Source: Bacillus sp. B-jedd
GTDB taxonomy: Bacteria; Bacillota; Bacilli; Bacillales; Cytobacillaceae
DNA: 64,000 nt
Assembly: GCF_000821085.1 (NCBI RefSeq)
Contig: NZ_CCXR01000001.1
Location: forward strand, 1 to 64,000
Direction of reading: 5' to 3'
The notes under the pieces are model-generated. The model was given only the letters and a program-made list of their open reading frames with translations. It ran no database searches and had not been told where the DNA came from. Below, one piece after another: positions 19,575 to 31,657 of this stretch. A program made the translations under genes and the position numbers. Position 1 is the stretch's first letter. The number at the start of each line of letters is the position of its first letter.

Positions 19575-20177
19575 TTGCCGGACCATTATTATTCACGAAA
19601 GCCCCAAACTGAAAGTGCTCCGAAGTATTGGGATTATACACTGAGGGATTTCCGCTTTCGATTTAAATCAGACAGTGGCGTCTTTTCAAAAAATGAAGTG
19701 GACTTTGGCTCGAAACGGCTCGTCGAATCTTTCAACTTGCCGGAAGTCGAGGGGCCGATCCTCGATGTGGGTTGCGGGTATGGGCCGATTGGCCTTACGC
19801 TTGCAAAACTTTATCCGGACCGTTCCGTACATATGGTTGATGTGAATGAACGCGCGCTGGAGCTTTCCAAAGAGAATGCCAGAGCAAACGGTGTGGAAAA
19901 CGTGGTTGTTTATGAGAGTGACAGGCTTGTTGGCGTTAAGGAAGATTGTTTTTCGGCCATCCTCACCAATCCGCCGATCCGTGCCGGGAAGAAAACTGTC
20001 CATGATATTTTTGAGCAGAGCAGGGAGAAGCTTGCGCCTGCGGGGGAACTGTGGGTTGTCATCCAGAAAAAACAGGGGGCGCCATCCGCTTTGGAAAAGC
20101 TTAAAGGGCTGTTTGGAGAAGTGGAAGTGGTGGACAAGGAAAAAGGCTATTTTATTATTAGGGCTAAAAATGTTTGA
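19575..20177 (+). CDS. ybxB: Class I SAM-dependent methyltransferase, RsmC-like (YbxB)
   Basis: A 200-residue methyltransferase. Motif I is ILDVGCGYGPIGL, and NPPIRAG is the (N/D)PP catalytic motif of amino-group (guanine N2 type) methyltransferases. Related to RsmC, so 16S rRNA is the likely substrate, but this is inferred from family. Start is TTG 19575 (MPDHYYS); an in-frame GTG at 19566 lies inside the GGAGGTG binding site. Position between rplL and rpoB is the conserved Bacillus one. Confidence 0.85.
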   Translation: MPDHYYSRKPQTESAPKYWDYTLRDFRFRFKSDSGVFSKNEVDFGSKRLVESFNLPEVEGPILDVGCGYGPIGLTLAKLYPDRSVHMVDVNERALELSKENARANGVENVVVYESDRLVGVKEDCFSAILTNPPIRAGKKTVHDIFEQSREKLAPAGELWVVIQKKQGAPSALEKLKGLFGEVEVVDKEKGYFIIRAKNV

Positions 20178-20202
20178 CTCGGATTTCGCCCTATGTTAAT
20201 AT
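20174..20202 (+). promoter_or_regulatory. Candidate promoter of rpoBC
   Basis: TTGACT (20174-20179), 17-base spacer, TAATAT (20197-20202), overlapping the ybxB stop codon. It would give a leader of about 260 bases before rpoB. Confidence 0.6.
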
Positions 20203-20468
20203 TATAAAATGCCATCATCTTATTTTCGGTACTATCCCCGATTGTCAAGCTTTTTTTGCAAAATGGAGAAGTTTTTTTCACTAGGAAAAAGACCTTCTTT
20301 TGTATAAAAATGGTATGGTAAGGAAAAGATGACAAAATAATAGGAAAAAATGTGAAAAATGTGGTTTTTAAGCTAAAAAACCCTTTTTCTTTTTTGTCTG
20401 TGGCGGGACAACTGTCCGGCAGCGGACATGAAATAGATTTACACTACTTGATTTGAGGGGTGAATCAG
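20203..20468 (+). promoter_or_regulatory. rpoB leader with terminator-like hairpins
   Basis: No gene fits here. Seen are a hairpin AGAAGTTTTTTTC/GAAAAAGACCTTCT (20266-20298), a hairpin GGTTTTT/AAAAACC (20363-20382) followed by a T-rich tract to 20395, and two mutually exclusive hairpins sharing TGTCC (20406-20417 or 20413-20428). The layout suggests attenuation of rpoBC. Confidence 0.45.
20363..20396 (+). terminator. Candidate attenuator upstream of rpoB
   Basis: A 7-bp stem of GGTTTTT with AAAAACC is followed by CTTTTTCTTTTTT. The stem is AT-rich, so it may be partial rather than full termination. Confidence 0.5.
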
Positions 20469-23400
20469 TTGACAGGTCAACTAGTTCAGTATGGACGACA
20501 CCGCCAGCGAAGAAGCTACGCGCGAATCAGTGAAGTTTTAGAATTACCAAATTTAATTGAAATCCAAACCTCTTCTTATCAATGGTTTCTTGATGAGGGA
20601 TTGCGTGAAATGTTCCAGGATATTTCACCAATTGAAGACTTTACTGGTAACCTATCACTGGAATTTATTGATTACAGCCTTGGCGACCCGAAATATTCGG
20701 TTGAGGAATCAAAAGAGCGTGATGTCACGTTTTCAGCACCACTGCGTGTAAAGGTGCGGCTCTTAAATAAAGAAACAGGCGAAGTAAAAGACCAGGATGT
20801 TTTCATGGGCGATTTCCCGCTAATGACCGAAACAGGCACATTTGTCATTAATGGCGCGGAGCGTGTTATCGTATCCCAGCTCGTTCGTTCACCAAGCGTC
20901 TATTATAGTGGCAAGGTGGATAAGAACGGGAAAAGAGGGTTCACAGCGACAGTTATTCCGAACCGCGGCGCATGGCTTGAATACGAGACCGACGCCAAGG
21001 ATGTCGTATACGTAAGGATTGATCGTACCCGGAAGCTGCCAGTTACGGTTCTTTTGCGTGCACTCGGGTTCGGCTCTGATCAAGAAATCATCGAGCTCAT
21101 CGGAGACAATGAGTACCTGCGCAATACACTTGAAAAAGATAATACAGACAGTATTGAAAAAGCGCTGCTTGAAATATACGAGAGGCTTCGCCCAGGCGAA
21201 CCGCCGACTGTAGAAAACGCAAAGAGCCTGCTAGTTTCCCGGTTTTTTGACCCTAAGCGCTATGATCTTGCGAGCGTAGGACGCTATAAGATCAATAAGA
21301 AGCTTCATATTAAAAACCGTTTATTTGGCCAGCGTTTAGCGGAAGCCCTAGTGGACCCTGAGACAGGGGAAATCATTGCGGAAGCAGGAACGCTTCTCGA
21401 CAGGCGGAATTTAGATAAGATCATTCCGGCGCTTGAGAAAAACATCAATATGCACAGTTACACACCAGGCGGCACTGTCGTCGAAGGGGATGTCGTCCTT
21501 CAGGGAATCAAGATTTTCGCTCCTTCCGATGACAATGAGAAAGTGATCAATGTACTGAGCAACGCGTATGTGCCGGAACAAATTAAAAACATTACGCCAG
21601 CCGATATTATTTCTTCCATCAGTTATTTCTTTAACCTCCTCCATGGAGTGGGAGACACTGATGATATCGACCACCTTGGAAACCGCCGCCTTCGTTCTGT
21701 AGGGGAATTGTTGCAAAACCAATTCCGTATCGGGCTTTCCAGGATGGAAAGGGTTGTCCGTGAAAGAATGTCCATCCAGGATACAGCAACGATCACTCCG
21801 CAGCAGCTGATCAACATCCGTCCGGTTATTGCTTCTATTAAGGAGTTCTTTGGAAGTTCGCAGCTTTCCCAGTTCATGGACCAGACCAATCCTCTGGCAG
21901 AGCTGACGCATAAGCGACGTCTTTCAGCGTTGGGGCCAGGCGGTTTGACTCGTGAACGCGCTGGTTTCGAAGTCCGTGACGTTCACTACTCCCATTATGG
22001 GCGCATGTGTCCGATCGAGACGCCGGAAGGACCGAACATCGGTTTGATCAACTCGCTTTCTTCTTTTGCAAAAGTGAACCGGTTTGGCTTTATTGAAACA
22101 CCTTACCGCCGGGTAGATCCGGAAACAGGAAAAGTTACCAACCGGATTGATTATCTGACCGCAGATGAAGAGGATTTATATGTTGTTGCCCAGGCGAATG
22201 CGCGCCTTGGTGATGACGGGACATTCCTTGACCCTGATATTGTCGCTCGTTTCAAGGGTGAAAACACAGTGGTTCCGCGGGAACGCATTGATTATATGGA
22301 TGTTTCGCCGAAGCAGGTTGTATCAGCTGCGACAGCATGCATTCCGTTCCTGGAAAACGACGACTCCAACCGCGCCCTTATGGGAGCGAACATGCAGCGT
22401 CAGGCAGTTCCGCTCATGCAGCCTCAAGCCCCGATTGTCGGGACTGGGATGGAGCACGTTTCCGCAAAGGATTCGGGAGCGGCTGTCATCTGCAAGCATG
22501 AAGGAATCGTCGAACATGTGGAAGCCCGCGAAGTCTGGGTTCGACGTGTGAAGGAAATCGACGGCCAGGAAGTAAAAGGCGACCTGGATAAATATCGTAT
22601 GTTGAAGTTTATCCGTTCCAATCAGGGAACCTGCTATAACCAGCGACCAATTGTTTCTGTAGGCGACAGGGTCACAAAAGGAGAAATCCTTTCTGACGGG
22701 CCGTCAATGGAAAAAGGCGAACTGGCACTTGGCCGGAACGTACTTGTCGCATTCCTGAACTGGGATGGCTACAACTATGAGGATGCCATCATCATGAGCG
22801 AACGCCTCGTGAAAGATGATGTATACACCTCAATCCATATTGAAGAGTATGAGTCCGAATCCCGGGATACAAAGCTGGGACCGGAAGAAATAACACGCGA
22901 TATTCCGAACGTTGGGGAAGATGCGCTCCGCAACCTTGATGAGCGGGGAATCATCCGAACTGGCGCAGAGGTGAAGGACGGAGACCTTCTGGTTGGTAAA
23001 GTTACGCCTAAAGGGGTGACCGAACTGACTGCTGAGGAACGCCTGCTTCATGCGATTTTCGGTGAAAAGGCTCGTGAAGTAAGGGATACGTCACTTCGTG
23101 TTCCTCACGGCGGCGGCGGGATCGTCCTTGATGTAAAAGTCTTCAACCGGGAAGATGGCGATGAACTTCCTCCGGGAGTGAATCAGCTTGTCCGCGTTTA
23201 TATTGTTCAGAAGCGTAAGATTTCTGAAGGCGATAAGATGGCAGGACGCCATGGTAACAAAGGTGTTATCTCGCGCATCCTTCCTGAAGAAGATATGCCA
23301 TATTTGCCAGATGGCACTCCGGTTGATATCATGCTTAACCCGCTTGGCGTTCCATCCCGTATGAATATCGGGCAGGTGCTTGAACTGCACTTGGGAATGG

Positions 23401-24029
23401 CAGCGAGGGCGCTTGGCATCCATGTCGCTTCCCCAGTATTCGATGGAGCGACAGAGGAAGACGTTTGGGATACGATCGAGGAAGCGGGAATGGCGCGTGA
23501 TGCGAAGACCGTCCTTTACGATGGCCGCACAGGCGAACCGTTTGACAATCGTATTTCTGTCGGGGTCATGTACATGATCAAGCTTGCCCACATGGTTGAT
23601 GACAAGTTGCATGCCCGTTCGACTGGTCCATACTCGCTTGTTACCCAGCAGCCGCTCGGCGGAAAAGCCCAGTTCGGCGGACAGCGTTTCGGGGAGATGG
23701 AAGTTTGGGCACTTGAAGCATATGGCGCAGCCTATACGCTTCAGGAAATCCTTACCGTCAAATCCGATGATGTTGTCGGCCGGGTGAAAACGTATGAGGC
23801 GATTGTAAAAGGCGAGAACGTACCGGAGCCAGGAGTTCCAGAATCGTTCAAAGTATTGATCAAGGAACTTCAGAGCCTTGGATTGGACGTTAAGATCCTT
23901 TCCGGTGATGAAGAGGAAATAGAAATGCGCGACCTTGAAGACGATGATGATATGCAACAGGTGGATACTTTGACAATCGCACCTGAGTCACAAAGCTTCG
24001 AATCGGAAAAAGTAGGTTCCAAAGAGTAA
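20469..24029 (+). CDS. rpoB: DNA-directed RNA polymerase subunit beta
   Basis: A 1186-residue beta subunit, very close to B. subtilis. Start is TTG 20469 ([19 protein letters not shown]); the GTG at 20460 overlaps the GAGGGGTG binding site. The rifampicin region ([20 protein letters not shown], then [11 protein letters not shown]) has the residues of sensitive enzymes. The active-site segment [15 protein letters not shown] is intact. The short acidic C-terminal tail is typical of Bacillus. Confidence 0.99.
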   Translation: MTGQLVQYGRHRQRRSYARISEVLELPNLIEIQTSSYQWFLDEGLREMFQDISPIEDFTGNLSLEFIDYSLGDPKYSVEESKERDVTFSAPLRVKVRLLNKETGEVKDQDVFMGDFPLMTETGTFVINGAERVIVSQLVRSPSVYYSGKVDKNGKRGFTATVIPNRGAWLEYETDAKDVVYVRIDRTRKLPVTVLLRALGFGSDQEIIELIGDNEYLRNTLEKDNTDSIEKALLEIYERLRPGEPPTVENAKSLLVSRFFDPKRYDLASVGRYKINKKLHIKNRLFGQRLAEALVDPETGEIIAEAGTLLDRRNLDKIIPALEKNINMHSYTPGGTVVEGDVVLQGIKIFAPSDDNEKVINVLSNAYVPEQIKNITPADIISSISYFFNLLHGVGDTDDIDHLGNRRLRSVGELLQNQFRIGLSRMERVVRERMSIQDTATITPQQLINIRPVIASIKEFFGSSQLSQFMDQTNPLAELTHKRRLSALGPGGLTRERAGFEVRDVHYSHYGRMCPIETPEGPNIGLINSLSSFAKVNRFGFIETPYRRVDPETGKVTNRIDYLTADEEDLYVVAQANARLGDDGTFLDPDIVARFKGENTVVPRERIDYMDVSPKQVVSAATACIPFLENDDSNRALMGANMQRQAVPLMQPQAPIVGTGMEHVSAKDSGAAVICKHEGIVEHVEAREVWVRRVKEIDGQEVKGDLDKYRMLKFIRSNQGTCYNQRPIVSVGDRVTKGEILSDGPSMEKGELALGRNVLVAFLNWDGYNYEDAIIMSERLVKDDVYTSIHIEEYESESRDTKLGPEEITRDIPNVGEDALRNLDERGIIRTGAEVKDGDLLVGKVTPKGVTELTAEERLLHAIFGEKAREVRDTSLRVPHGGGGIVLDVKVFNREDGDELPPGVNQLVRVYIVQKRKISEGDKMAGRHGNKGVISRILPEEDMPYLPDGTPVDIMLNPLGVPSRMNIGQVLELHLGMAARALGIHVASPVFDGATEEDVWDTIEEAGMARDAKTVLYDGRTGEPFDNRISVGVMYMIKLAHMVDDKLHARSTGPYSLVTQQPLGGKAQFGGQRFGEMEVWALEAYGAAYTLQEILTVKSDDVVGRVKTYEAIVKGENVPEPGVPESFKVLIKELQSLGLDVKILSGDEEEIEMRDLEDDDDMQQVDTLTIAPESQSFESEKVGSKE

Positions 24030-24033
24030 TTCC

Positions 24034-24081
24034 CATAGCCTGACGGGGCGCTGAATCGGCGCTCCGGATGAAGGCTATGTC
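24034..24081 (+). other. Long hairpin between rpoB and rpoC
   Basis: CATAGCC (24035) pairs with GGCTATG (24074), enclosing an inner GGGGCGC/GGCGCTCC stem. There is no T-run, so it is not a terminator. It may mark an RNase processing site or stabilise the mRNA. Confidence 0.5.
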
Positions 24082-24125
24082 TAGCTACAGGGTAAAACCT
24101 GGAGATTAAAAGGGAGGTAGGCCCC

Positions 24126-27100
24126 TTGCTGGATGTTAATAATTTTGAGTATATGAAAATCGGCCTTGCATCACCTGACAAGATCCGTTCGTGGTCATTT
24201 GGTGAAGTGAAAAAGCCGGAAACCATCAACTATCGTACATTAAAGCCAGAAAAAGACGGCCTTTTCTGTGAAAGGATTTTCGGACCGACTAAGGACTGGG
24301 AATGCCATTGCGGAAAATATAAGCGCGTCCGATATAAGGGAGTCGTCTGTGACCGATGCGGCGTTGAAGTAACCCGCGCGAAAGTCCGCCGTGAACGGAT
24401 GGGCCATATCGAGCTTGCAGCACCTGTTTCCCATATTTGGTATTTCAAAGGAATCCCGAGCAGGATGGGACTTGTCCTGGACATGTCACCAAGAGCGCTT
24501 GAGGAAGTTATTTATTTTGCGTCTTATGTCGTGACTGAATCAGGGGACACCGCGCTTGAAAAAAAGCAGCTGTTGTCTGAAAAAGAATATCGTGCATACC
24601 GTGAAAAATACGGCAATAAGTTTCAGGCGTCCATGGGAGCGGAAGCTATCCGCAAATTGCTCTATGATATTGACCTGAATAAAGAAGCGGAAGCTTTAAA
24701 GGAAGAACTGAAAACAGCGCAGGGACAGCGCCGCACACGCGCCATCAAGCGCCTGGAAGTTCTTGAAGCATTCCGCGGTTCGGGCAATGAACCGTCATGG
24801 ATGGTTCTTGATGTCCTTCCAGTCATTCCTCCAGAACTGCGCCCGATGGTCCAGTTGGACGGAGGACGTTTTGCGACATCCGACCTGAACGATCTGTACC
24901 GCCGGGTCATCAACCGGAATAACCGTCTGAAGCGCCTTCTTGACCTTGGTGCGCCAAGCATCATCGTCCAGAACGAAAAGCGCATGCTTCAGGAAGCTGT
25001 TGATGCCTTGATTGATAACGGCCGCCGCGGCCGTCCTGTGACTGGTCCAGGTAACCGCCCGCTCAAGTCACTTTCCCACATGCTTAAAGGGAAGCAAGGG
25101 CGTTTCCGCCAAAACCTTCTTGGTAAGCGTGTCGACTATTCCGGTCGTTCCGTAATTGTCGTTGGGCCGAACCTGAAGATGTATCAGTGTGGTCTTCCAA
25201 AAGAAATGGCACTTGAATTGTTCAAGCCTTTTGTGATGAAAGAGCTTGTTGAAAAGGGTCTTGCCCATAATATCAAATCAGCTAAGCGCAAAATCGAAAG
25301 AGTCCAGCCGGAAGTCTGGGATGTACTCGAGGAAGTTATCCGCGAACATCCGGTACTTCTGAACCGCGCACCGACTCTTCACAGGCTGGGAATCCAGGCA
25401 TTCGAGCCTACGCTTGTTGAAGGGCGCGCAATCCGTCTGCATCCACTCGTATGTACTGCTTACAACGCGGACTTCGATGGTGACCAGATGGCCGTCCACG
25501 TACCTCTTTCAGCTGAAGCGCAGGCAGAAGCAAGGCTTCTCATGCTTGCCGCCCAGAACATCCTGAATCCGAAAGATGGAAAGCCGGTTGTTACGCCTTC
25601 CCAGGACATGGTATTAGGTAACTATTACCTGACTTTGGAACGCGAAGGAGCCATCGGTGAAGGGATGATTTTCAAGGATACAAACGAAGCATTGATTGCT
25701 TATCAAAATGGCTATGTGCATCTCCATACGCGGGTTGCCGTCCATGCGGGTTCACTGAAGAACGAAACCTTTACAGATGAGCAAAATCAGCAGCTGTTGC
25801 TGACAACTGTCGGAAAACTTATTTTCAACGAAATTTTGCCAAAAACGTTCCCTTACATTAACGAGCCGACAAAACATAATCTTCAAGTAAAAACACCTGA
25901 GATTTATTTTGTGGAAAAGGGTTCTGATATTCCGGCAAAAATCAAGGAAAAGCCGCTGGTTGAGCCGTTCAAGAAGAAGATTCTTGGAAATATCATCGCT
26001 GAAGTATTCAAGCGATTCAAAATTACTGAAACATCCAAAATGCTTGACCGGATGAAGGATCTCGGTTTCAAATATTCAACAAAAGCCGGAATTACAGTCG
26101 GTGTTGCGGATATTGTCGTCCTTGGAGAGAAGGAAGAAATCCTCAAAGATGCACAAAGCAAAGTGGATAATGTCCAGAAGCAGTTCAGACGCGGTTTGAT
26201 TACCGAAGATGAGCGCTATGACCGAGTTATTTCGATTTGGAGCCAGGCGAAGGATGTAATTCAGGGCAAGCTGATGCAGTCCCTGAATAAAACGAACCCA
26301 ATCTTCATGATGAGTGATTCCGGAGCCCGTGGTAACGCGTCCAACTTCACCCAGCTTGCTGGTATGCGCGGCCTTATGGCGAACCCGGCCGGACGGATTA
26401 TCGAATTGCCGATCAAATCGTCCTTCCGTGAAGGCTTGACTGTATTGGAATACTTTATTTCCACACACGGAGCCCGTAAAGGACTTGCCGATACAGCTCT
26501 TAAAACGGCTGACTCAGGTTACCTTACCCGCCGTCTTGTCGACGTTGCCCAGGATGTTATCGTCCGTGAAGATGATTGCGGAACAGACCGCGGTCTGTTG
26601 ATCCGTGCGTTAAGAGATGGCACTGAAGTAATCGAGCCGCTTGATGAACGATTGATCGGCAGGTATGCCAGAAGGAATATCAAACATCCGGAGACAGGCG
26701 AAATCATTGTGCCTGAAAACGGGCTGATTACTGAGGATCTTTCTGTTGAAGTTGTCAAAGCTGGAATTGAAGAAGTTACAATTCGTTCCGCATTTACTTG
26801 TAACACCCGCCACGGCGTATGTAAGAAGTGTTATGGACGCAACCTGGCAACCGGCCAGCAAGTCGAAGTGGGCGAAGCTGTCGGAATCATCGCTGCCCAG
26901 TCCATCGGGGAACCGGGAACACAGCTTACAATGCGTACGTTCCATACAGGCGGTGTAGCTGGAGACGATATTACCCAAGGTTTGCCGCGTATCCAGGAAT
27001 TGTTTGAAGCGCGGAATCCGAAAGGCCAGGCTGTTATTGCTGAGCTTGAAGGAGTTGTGGTCGGCATCAACGAAGGCCGTGACCGCCAGCAGGAAATCGT

Positions 27101-27716
27101 CGTTCAGGGTGAGGTTGAATCGAGGACCTATACTGCTCCATACACAGCCAGGCTTAAAGTCGCTGTGAATGATAAAGTAGATCGAGGCCAGGAACTGACA
27201 GAAGGTTCCATCGATCCGAAGGAACTACTGAAAGTTACAGATGTTGGTACCGTACAGGAATACCTGCTTCGTGAGGTACAAAAAGTTTACCGGATGCAGG
27301 GCGTTGAAATCGGCGATAAGCACATCGAAGTGATGGTGCGCCAAATGCTTCGCAAAATCAGGGTCATTGATGCGGGTGAAACTGATGTCCTCCCTGGTAT
27401 GCTGCTCGACATCCATCAATTTACGGATGCGAACGAAAAAGCATTGCTCAGCGGGAAAATGCCGGCAACCGGACGCCCAGTCCTGCTTGGTATCACGAAA
27501 GCATCGCTCGAAACAGATTCATTCCTGTCAGCGGCATCCTTCCAGGAAACGACCCGTGTCCTTACCGACGCTGCCATCAAAGGTAAACGGGATGAACTTC
27601 TCGGCCTGAAGGAAAATGTCATCATCGGGAAACTGATTCCTGCGGGAACAGGCATGCAGCGCTACCGCAAAGCAGAGCCAGTCCTTCGTGAGGAAGAAGG
27701 CATTACGATCGAATAA
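24126..27716 (+). CDS. rpoC: DNA-directed RNA polymerase subunit beta'
   Basis: A 1196-residue beta' subunit. N-terminal zinc site CHCGKYK...CDRC, catalytic [12 protein letters not shown] with the three magnesium-binding Asp, and the second zinc site (CGTDRG, then [11 protein letters not shown]). The trigger loop and [18 protein letters not shown] are intact. Start is TTG 24126 after GGGAGGTAGG. Forms core polymerase with RpoB and RpoA. Confidence 0.99.
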   Translation: MLDVNNFEYMKIGLASPDKIRSWSFGEVKKPETINYRTLKPEKDGLFCERIFGPTKDWECHCGKYKRVRYKGVVCDRCGVEVTRAKVRRERMGHIELAAPVSHIWYFKGIPSRMGLVLDMSPRALEEVIYFASYVVTESGDTALEKKQLLSEKEYRAYREKYGNKFQASMGAEAIRKLLYDIDLNKEAEALKEELKTAQGQRRTRAIKRLEVLEAFRGSGNEPSWMVLDVLPVIPPELRPMVQLDGGRFATSDLNDLYRRVINRNNRLKRLLDLGAPSIIVQNEKRMLQEAVDALIDNGRRGRPVTGPGNRPLKSLSHMLKGKQGRFRQNLLGKRVDYSGRSVIVVGPNLKMYQCGLPKEMALELFKPFVMKELVEKGLAHNIKSAKRKIERVQPEVWDVLEEVIREHPVLLNRAPTLHRLGIQAFEPTLVEGRAIRLHPLVCTAYNADFDGDQMAVHVPLSAEAQAEARLLMLAAQNILNPKDGKPVVTPSQDMVLGNYYLTLEREGAIGEGMIFKDTNEALIAYQNGYVHLHTRVAVHAGSLKNETFTDEQNQQLLLTTVGKLIFNEILPKTFPYINEPTKHNLQVKTPEIYFVEKGSDIPAKIKEKPLVEPFKKKILGNIIAEVFKRFKITETSKMLDRMKDLGFKYSTKAGITVGVADIVVLGEKEEILKDAQSKVDNVQKQFRRGLITEDERYDRVISIWSQAKDVIQGKLMQSLNKTNPIFMMSDSGARGNASNFTQLAGMRGLMANPAGRIIELPIKSSFREGLTVLEYFISTHGARKGLADTALKTADSGYLTRRLVDVAQDVIVREDDCGTDRGLLIRALRDGTEVIEPLDERLIGRYARRNIKHPETGEIIVPENGLITEDLSVEVVKAGIEEVTIRSAFTCNTRHGVCKKCYGRNLATGQQVEVGEAVGIIAAQSIGEPGTQLTMRTFHTGGVAGDDITQGLPRIQELFEARNPKGQAVIAELEGVVVGINEGRDRQQEIVVQGEVESRTYTAPYTARLKVAVNDKVDRGQELTEGSIDPKELLKVTDVGTVQEYLLREVQKVYRMQGVEIGDKHIEVMVRQMLRKIRVIDAGETDVLPGMLLDIHQFTDANEKALLSGKMPATGRPVLLGITKASLETDSFLSAASFQETTRVLTDAAIKGKRDELLGLKENVIIGKLIPAGTGMQRYRKAEPVLREEEGITIE

Positions 27717-27732
27717 GCTTATGTTTAGAACG

Positions 27733-27768
27733 CCGGCACCAGCCGACTAAGCTGGTGCCGGATTTATT
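27733..27768 (+). terminator. Terminator after rpoC
   Basis: A perfect 11-bp stem (CCGGCACCAGC / GCTGGTGCCGG) with a 7-base loop, followed by ATTTATT. The tail is short of T, but the stem is very stable and a new promoter follows. Confidence 0.75.
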
Positions 27769-27797
27769 AAAAAACACACAAAAGTGAAGAAGATTAG

Positions 27798-27826
27798 TTG
27801 ACATCTAATATTCATGGTGGTAATAT
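27798..27826 (+). promoter_or_regulatory. SigA promoter of the str operon (ybxF)
   Basis: Perfect TTGACA (27798-27803), 17-base spacer, TAATAT (27821-27826), 45 bases ahead of ybxF. Confidence 0.8.
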
Positions 27827-27871
27827 AGCAAAGGTGCTCCTATTCACCTGTACGCTTTGGAGGATATGAAC

Positions 27872-28644
<773 letters not shown>

Positions 28645-28688
28645 TTAATCCATTCTAAATAGAAGCTTTTTTGAAAGGAGGAAAAAAT

Positions 28689-29159
28689 ATGCCTCGTAAA
28701 GGTCCTGTTGCAAAGAGAGACGTATTACCGGATCCACTTTACAATTCGAAGCTAGTTACCCGCCTGATCAACAAAATGATGATCGACGGTAAAAGAGGTA
28801 CTTCCCAGGCGATTCTTTATAACGCGTTCGACATCATCCGTGAGCGCACTGGTAAAGAGCCAATGGAAGTTTTTGATGCAGCACTTAAGAACATCATGCC
28901 TGTTCTTGAAGTTAGAGCCCGCCGTGTAGGTGGTGCAAACTATCAAGTTCCTGTTGAGGTGCGTCCTGACCGCCGCACAACTCTTGGTCTTCGCTGGTTA
29001 GTAAACTATTCCCGCCTTCGTGGTGAGAAGACAATGGAACAGCGTCTTGCAGCTGAAATCATGGATGCCGCCAACAACAGCGGTGCATCTGTCAAGAAGC
29101 GTGAAGACACACATAAAATGGCGGAAGCCAACAAAGCATTCGCACACTATCGCTGGTAG
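28689..29159 (+). CDS. rpsG: 30S ribosomal protein S7
   Basis: A 156-residue S7, the 30S head assembly initiator, full length (ends AHYRW). Preceded by GAAAGGAGG. In B. subtilis fusA follows closely; here 300 bases with repeats lie between. Confidence 0.98.
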   Translation: MPRKGPVAKRDVLPDPLYNSKLVTRLINKMMIDGKRGTSQAILYNAFDIIRERTGKEPMEVFDAALKNIMPVLEVRARRVGGANYQVPVEVRPDRRTTLGLRWLVNYSRLRGEKTMEQRLAAEIMDAANNSGASVKKREDTHKMAEANKAFAHYRW

Positions 29160-29162
29160 AAT

Positions 29163-29307
29163 TAAAAGCGGAAGTGCCCGTTTAGCGGCGTAAGGGCTGG
29201 AGCGCTCCGAACGAGATAAAGGAAACACGATGAACGAAGTGAATCGATGTTGACTTATCGTAAGGAGGAGAGCGAAGGACTCTAGACGCTGGGCACTGCA
29301 GCTAGAT
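29163..29307 (+). repeat. Dispersed palindromic repeat, copy A
   Basis: A structured element in the rpsG-fusA gap. Outer helix AGTGCCC (29173) pairs with GGGCACT (29291), and inner helix AGCG (29184) with CGCT (29287), with a 4-base bulge GTTT on the 5' side only. Inside are GGAGCGCTCC and a long hairpin GATAA...TTATC (29215-29259) with AACACGAT/ATCG(A)TGTT nested in it. Sixty bases (29212-29271) are identical to copy C at 48303-48362. It ends in AGCTAGATA, like AGCTGGACA in other copies. Confidence 0.85.
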
Positions 29308-29308
29308 A

Positions 29309-29357
29309 GAATTAAAAGTGGAAGCGCCGCTTAGCAGGCGCGGAAGCAAGACAAGCT
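29309..29357 (+). repeat. Dispersed palindromic repeat, copy B (collapsed)
   Basis: Begins AATTAAAAGTGGAAG like the start of copy A, then GCGCC/GGCGC close a short hairpin (29323-29340). The interior of the full element is missing, as in copy E. Confidence 0.6.
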
Positions 29358-29459
29358 ATCATTCCTGTGCCGGGCGTTTTGCCCGGCTTCAGGTACCCGT
29401 TGGTACATAGCTGCCGGACGGATATCTAAAACACTCATACAAGGAAGGAGAAAGACCCA
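29358..29459 (+). other. fusA leader with hairpins
   Basis: No gene. GCCGGGC/GCCCGGC (29369-29387) and GTACC/GGTAC (29392-29405) form two hairpins without T-runs, so neither looks like a terminator. AAGGAAGGAG precedes fusA. Confidence 0.5.
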
Positions 29460-31541
29460 ATGGCAAGAGAGTTCTCCTTGGAAAATACTCGTAATATCGG
29501 CATCATGGCCCATATTGATGCGGGGAAAACGACCACCACTGAACGCGTCCTTTATTACACAGGCCGTATTCATAAAATTGGTGAAACCCACGAGGGTGCA
29601 GCCCAGATGGACTGGATGGAGCAGGAGCAAGAGCGTGGGATCACGATCACTTCCGCTGCAACAACTGCACAATGGAAGGGCCACCGCGTAAATATCATCG
29701 ATACACCAGGACACGTAGACTTCACAGTAGAGGTTGAGCGTTCCCTCCGTGTACTTGATGGTGCGGTTGCTGTCCTTGATGCCCAATCCGGCGTTGAGCC
29801 ACAAACTGAAACAGTTTGGCGCCAGGCAACTACTTATGGAGTTCCACGGGTAGTATTCGTTAACAAAATGGATAAGATCGGTGCAGACTTCCTTTATTCA
29901 GTAGGCACACTTCATGACCGTCTTCAGGCAAATGCCCACGCAATCCAACTTCCAATTGGTGCGGAAGACAAGTTTGAGGGAATCATTGACCTTGTAGAAA
30001 TGAAAGCTACTTTCTACGGCAATGACCTTGGAACTGATATTGAAGTTCGTGAAATTCCTGAAGAGTATCGCGAATTGGCTGAAGAGTATCGTGAAAAGCT
30101 ACTCGAAGCAATCGCCGAGCTTGACGAGGAATTAATGGAAAAATACCTTGGCGGGGAAGAGCTGACGGTTCAAGAAATCAAGGCTGCTATCCGTAAAGGT
30201 ACTGTAAACGTTGAATTCTACCCAGTTATCTGCGGATCCGCATTTAAAAACAAGGGTGTTCAATTGATGCTTGATGCGGTAATCGATTATCTTCCTTCTC
30301 CGCTTGATGTACCGGCTATTAATGGCCACGTGCCAGGTTCGGAAGAGGAAATTGTTGAAAAGCACTCAAGCGATGAAGAGCCATTCGCTGCTCTTGCATT
30401 TAAAGTAATGACTGACCCATATGTAGGTAAACTAACGTTCTTCCGCGTATATTCCGGTATGCTGGAATCTGGTTCATATGTCCAGAACTCCACTAAGGGC
30501 AAACGTGAGCGCGTTGGACGTATCCTGCAAATGCACGCCAACAGCCGTCAGGAAATCTCAAAGGTTTTTGCCGGTGACATTGCCGCTGCAGTTGGGTTGA
30601 AGGATACTACTACAGGAGATACGCTTTGCGATGAAAAGAGTCTTGTTATTCTTGAGTCCATGCAATTCCCTGAGCCAGTTATCCAGCTTTCTGTAGAGCC
30701 AAAGTCAAAAGCTGACCAGGACAAAATGTCCACTGCTCTTCAAAAGCTTCAGGAAGAAGATCCGACATTCCGCGCGCACACTGATCAGGAAACTGGACAG
30801 GTTATCATCGCGGGTATGGGTGAGCTTCACCTTGATATCCTAGTAGACCGTATGCGCCGTGAGTTCAAAGTAGAAGCAAATGTGGGTGCACCACAGGTTG
30901 CCTACCGCGAGACATTCCGTGGATCCGCACAGGTTGAAGGCAAATTTGCCCGCCAATCCGGTGGACGCGGACAATACGGACACGTTTGGATTGAGTTCTC
31001 TCCAAACGAAGAAGGCAAAGGCTTTGAGTTTGAAAACGGAATCGTCGGCGGTGTCGTTCCTCGTGAATACATTCCGGCGGTACAGGCAGGTCTTGAAGAT
31101 GCACTTGAAAGAGGCGTCCTTGCCGGCTATCCGCTAGTAGATATAAAAGCAAGGCTCTTTGACGGATCTTACCATGATGTTGACTCATCTGAAATGGCGT
31201 TTAAGATTGCCGCTTCAATGGCACTTAAAAATGCAGCATCAAAGTGTAATCCGGTCATTCTTGAGCCGGTCATGAGGGTTGAAGTTGTAATCCCTGAAGA
31301 ATATCTTGGCGATATCATGGGACAGATTACAGCACGCCGTGGCCGCGTTGAAGGTATGGATGCCCGCGGAAACGCACAGGTAGTCCGTGCGATGGTTCCA
31401 CTATCAGAAATGTTTGGTTATGCAACTTCCCTTCGTTCCAGCACACAGGGACGCGGAGTGTTCTCAATGCATTTTGACCACTACGAGGAAGTTCCAAAGT
31501 CTATTTCTGAAGAAATCATCAAAAAAAATAAAGGTGAATAA
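29460..31541 (+). CDS. fusA: Translation elongation factor G
   Basis: A 693-residue translocase GTPase. P-loop [19 protein letters not shown] near residue 17, switch [14 protein letters not shown], then domains II to V. It moves tRNA and mRNA after peptide transfer and splits ribosomes with RRF. Third core gene of the str operon, although separated from rpsG by repeat elements. Confidence 0.99.
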   Translation: MAREFSLENTRNIGIMAHIDAGKTTTTERVLYYTGRIHKIGETHEGAAQMDWMEQEQERGITITSAATTAQWKGHRVNIIDTPGHVDFTVEVERSLRVLDGAVAVLDAQSGVEPQTETVWRQATTYGVPRVVFVNKMDKIGADFLYSVGTLHDRLQANAHAIQLPIGAEDKFEGIIDLVEMKATFYGNDLGTDIEVREIPEEYRELAEEYREKLLEAIAELDEELMEKYLGGEELTVQEIKAAIRKGTVNVEFYPVICGSAFKNKGVQLMLDAVIDYLPSPLDVPAINGHVPGSEEEIVEKHSSDEEPFAALAFKVMTDPYVGKLTFFRVYSGMLESGSYVQNSTKGKRERVGRILQMHANSRQEISKVFAGDIAAAVGLKDTTTGDTLCDEKSLVILESMQFPEPVIQLSVEPKSKADQDKMSTALQKLQEEDPTFRAHTDQETGQVIIAGMGELHLDILVDRMRREFKVEANVGAPQVAYRETFRGSAQVEGKFARQSGGRGQYGHVWIEFSPNEEGKGFEFENGIVGGVVPREYIPAVQAGLEDALERGVLAGYPLVDIKARLFDGSYHDVDSSEMAFKIAASMALKNAASKCNPVILEPVMRVEVVIPEEYLGDIMGQITARRGRVEGMDARGNAQVVRAMVPLSEMFGYATSLRSSTQGRGVFSMHFDHYEEVPKSISEEIIKKNKGE

Positions 31542-31570
31542 TTGATTTTCACCTTTTAATAAAGTATAAC
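31542..31570 (+). promoter_or_regulatory. Candidate internal promoter of tuf
   Basis: TTGATT directly after the fusA stop, 17-base spacer, TATAAC (31565-31570). Would allow extra tuf expression. Confidence 0.5.
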
Positions 31571-31588
31571 TACTAATGTAAGCATAAG

Positions 31589-31612
31589 CTGGGGATGGCT
31601 TGCCATCTCCAG
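31589..31612 (+). other. Hairpin upstream of tuf
   Basis: CTGGGGATGG pairs with CCATCTCCAG (one G-T) with a CTTG loop. No T-run follows, so it is not a terminator; it could shield or mark the 5' end of a tuf mRNA. Confidence 0.45.
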
Positions 31613-31657
31613 TCTCTAACAATACTTAATTTTTTCAAATTAAAGGAGGAAATCCTA

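Noticed and set aside
20469..24029. Possible rifampicin-resistance change in rpoB
   Set aside because: The resistance region reads as in sensitive Bacillus enzymes by memory comparison; no altered key residue seen.
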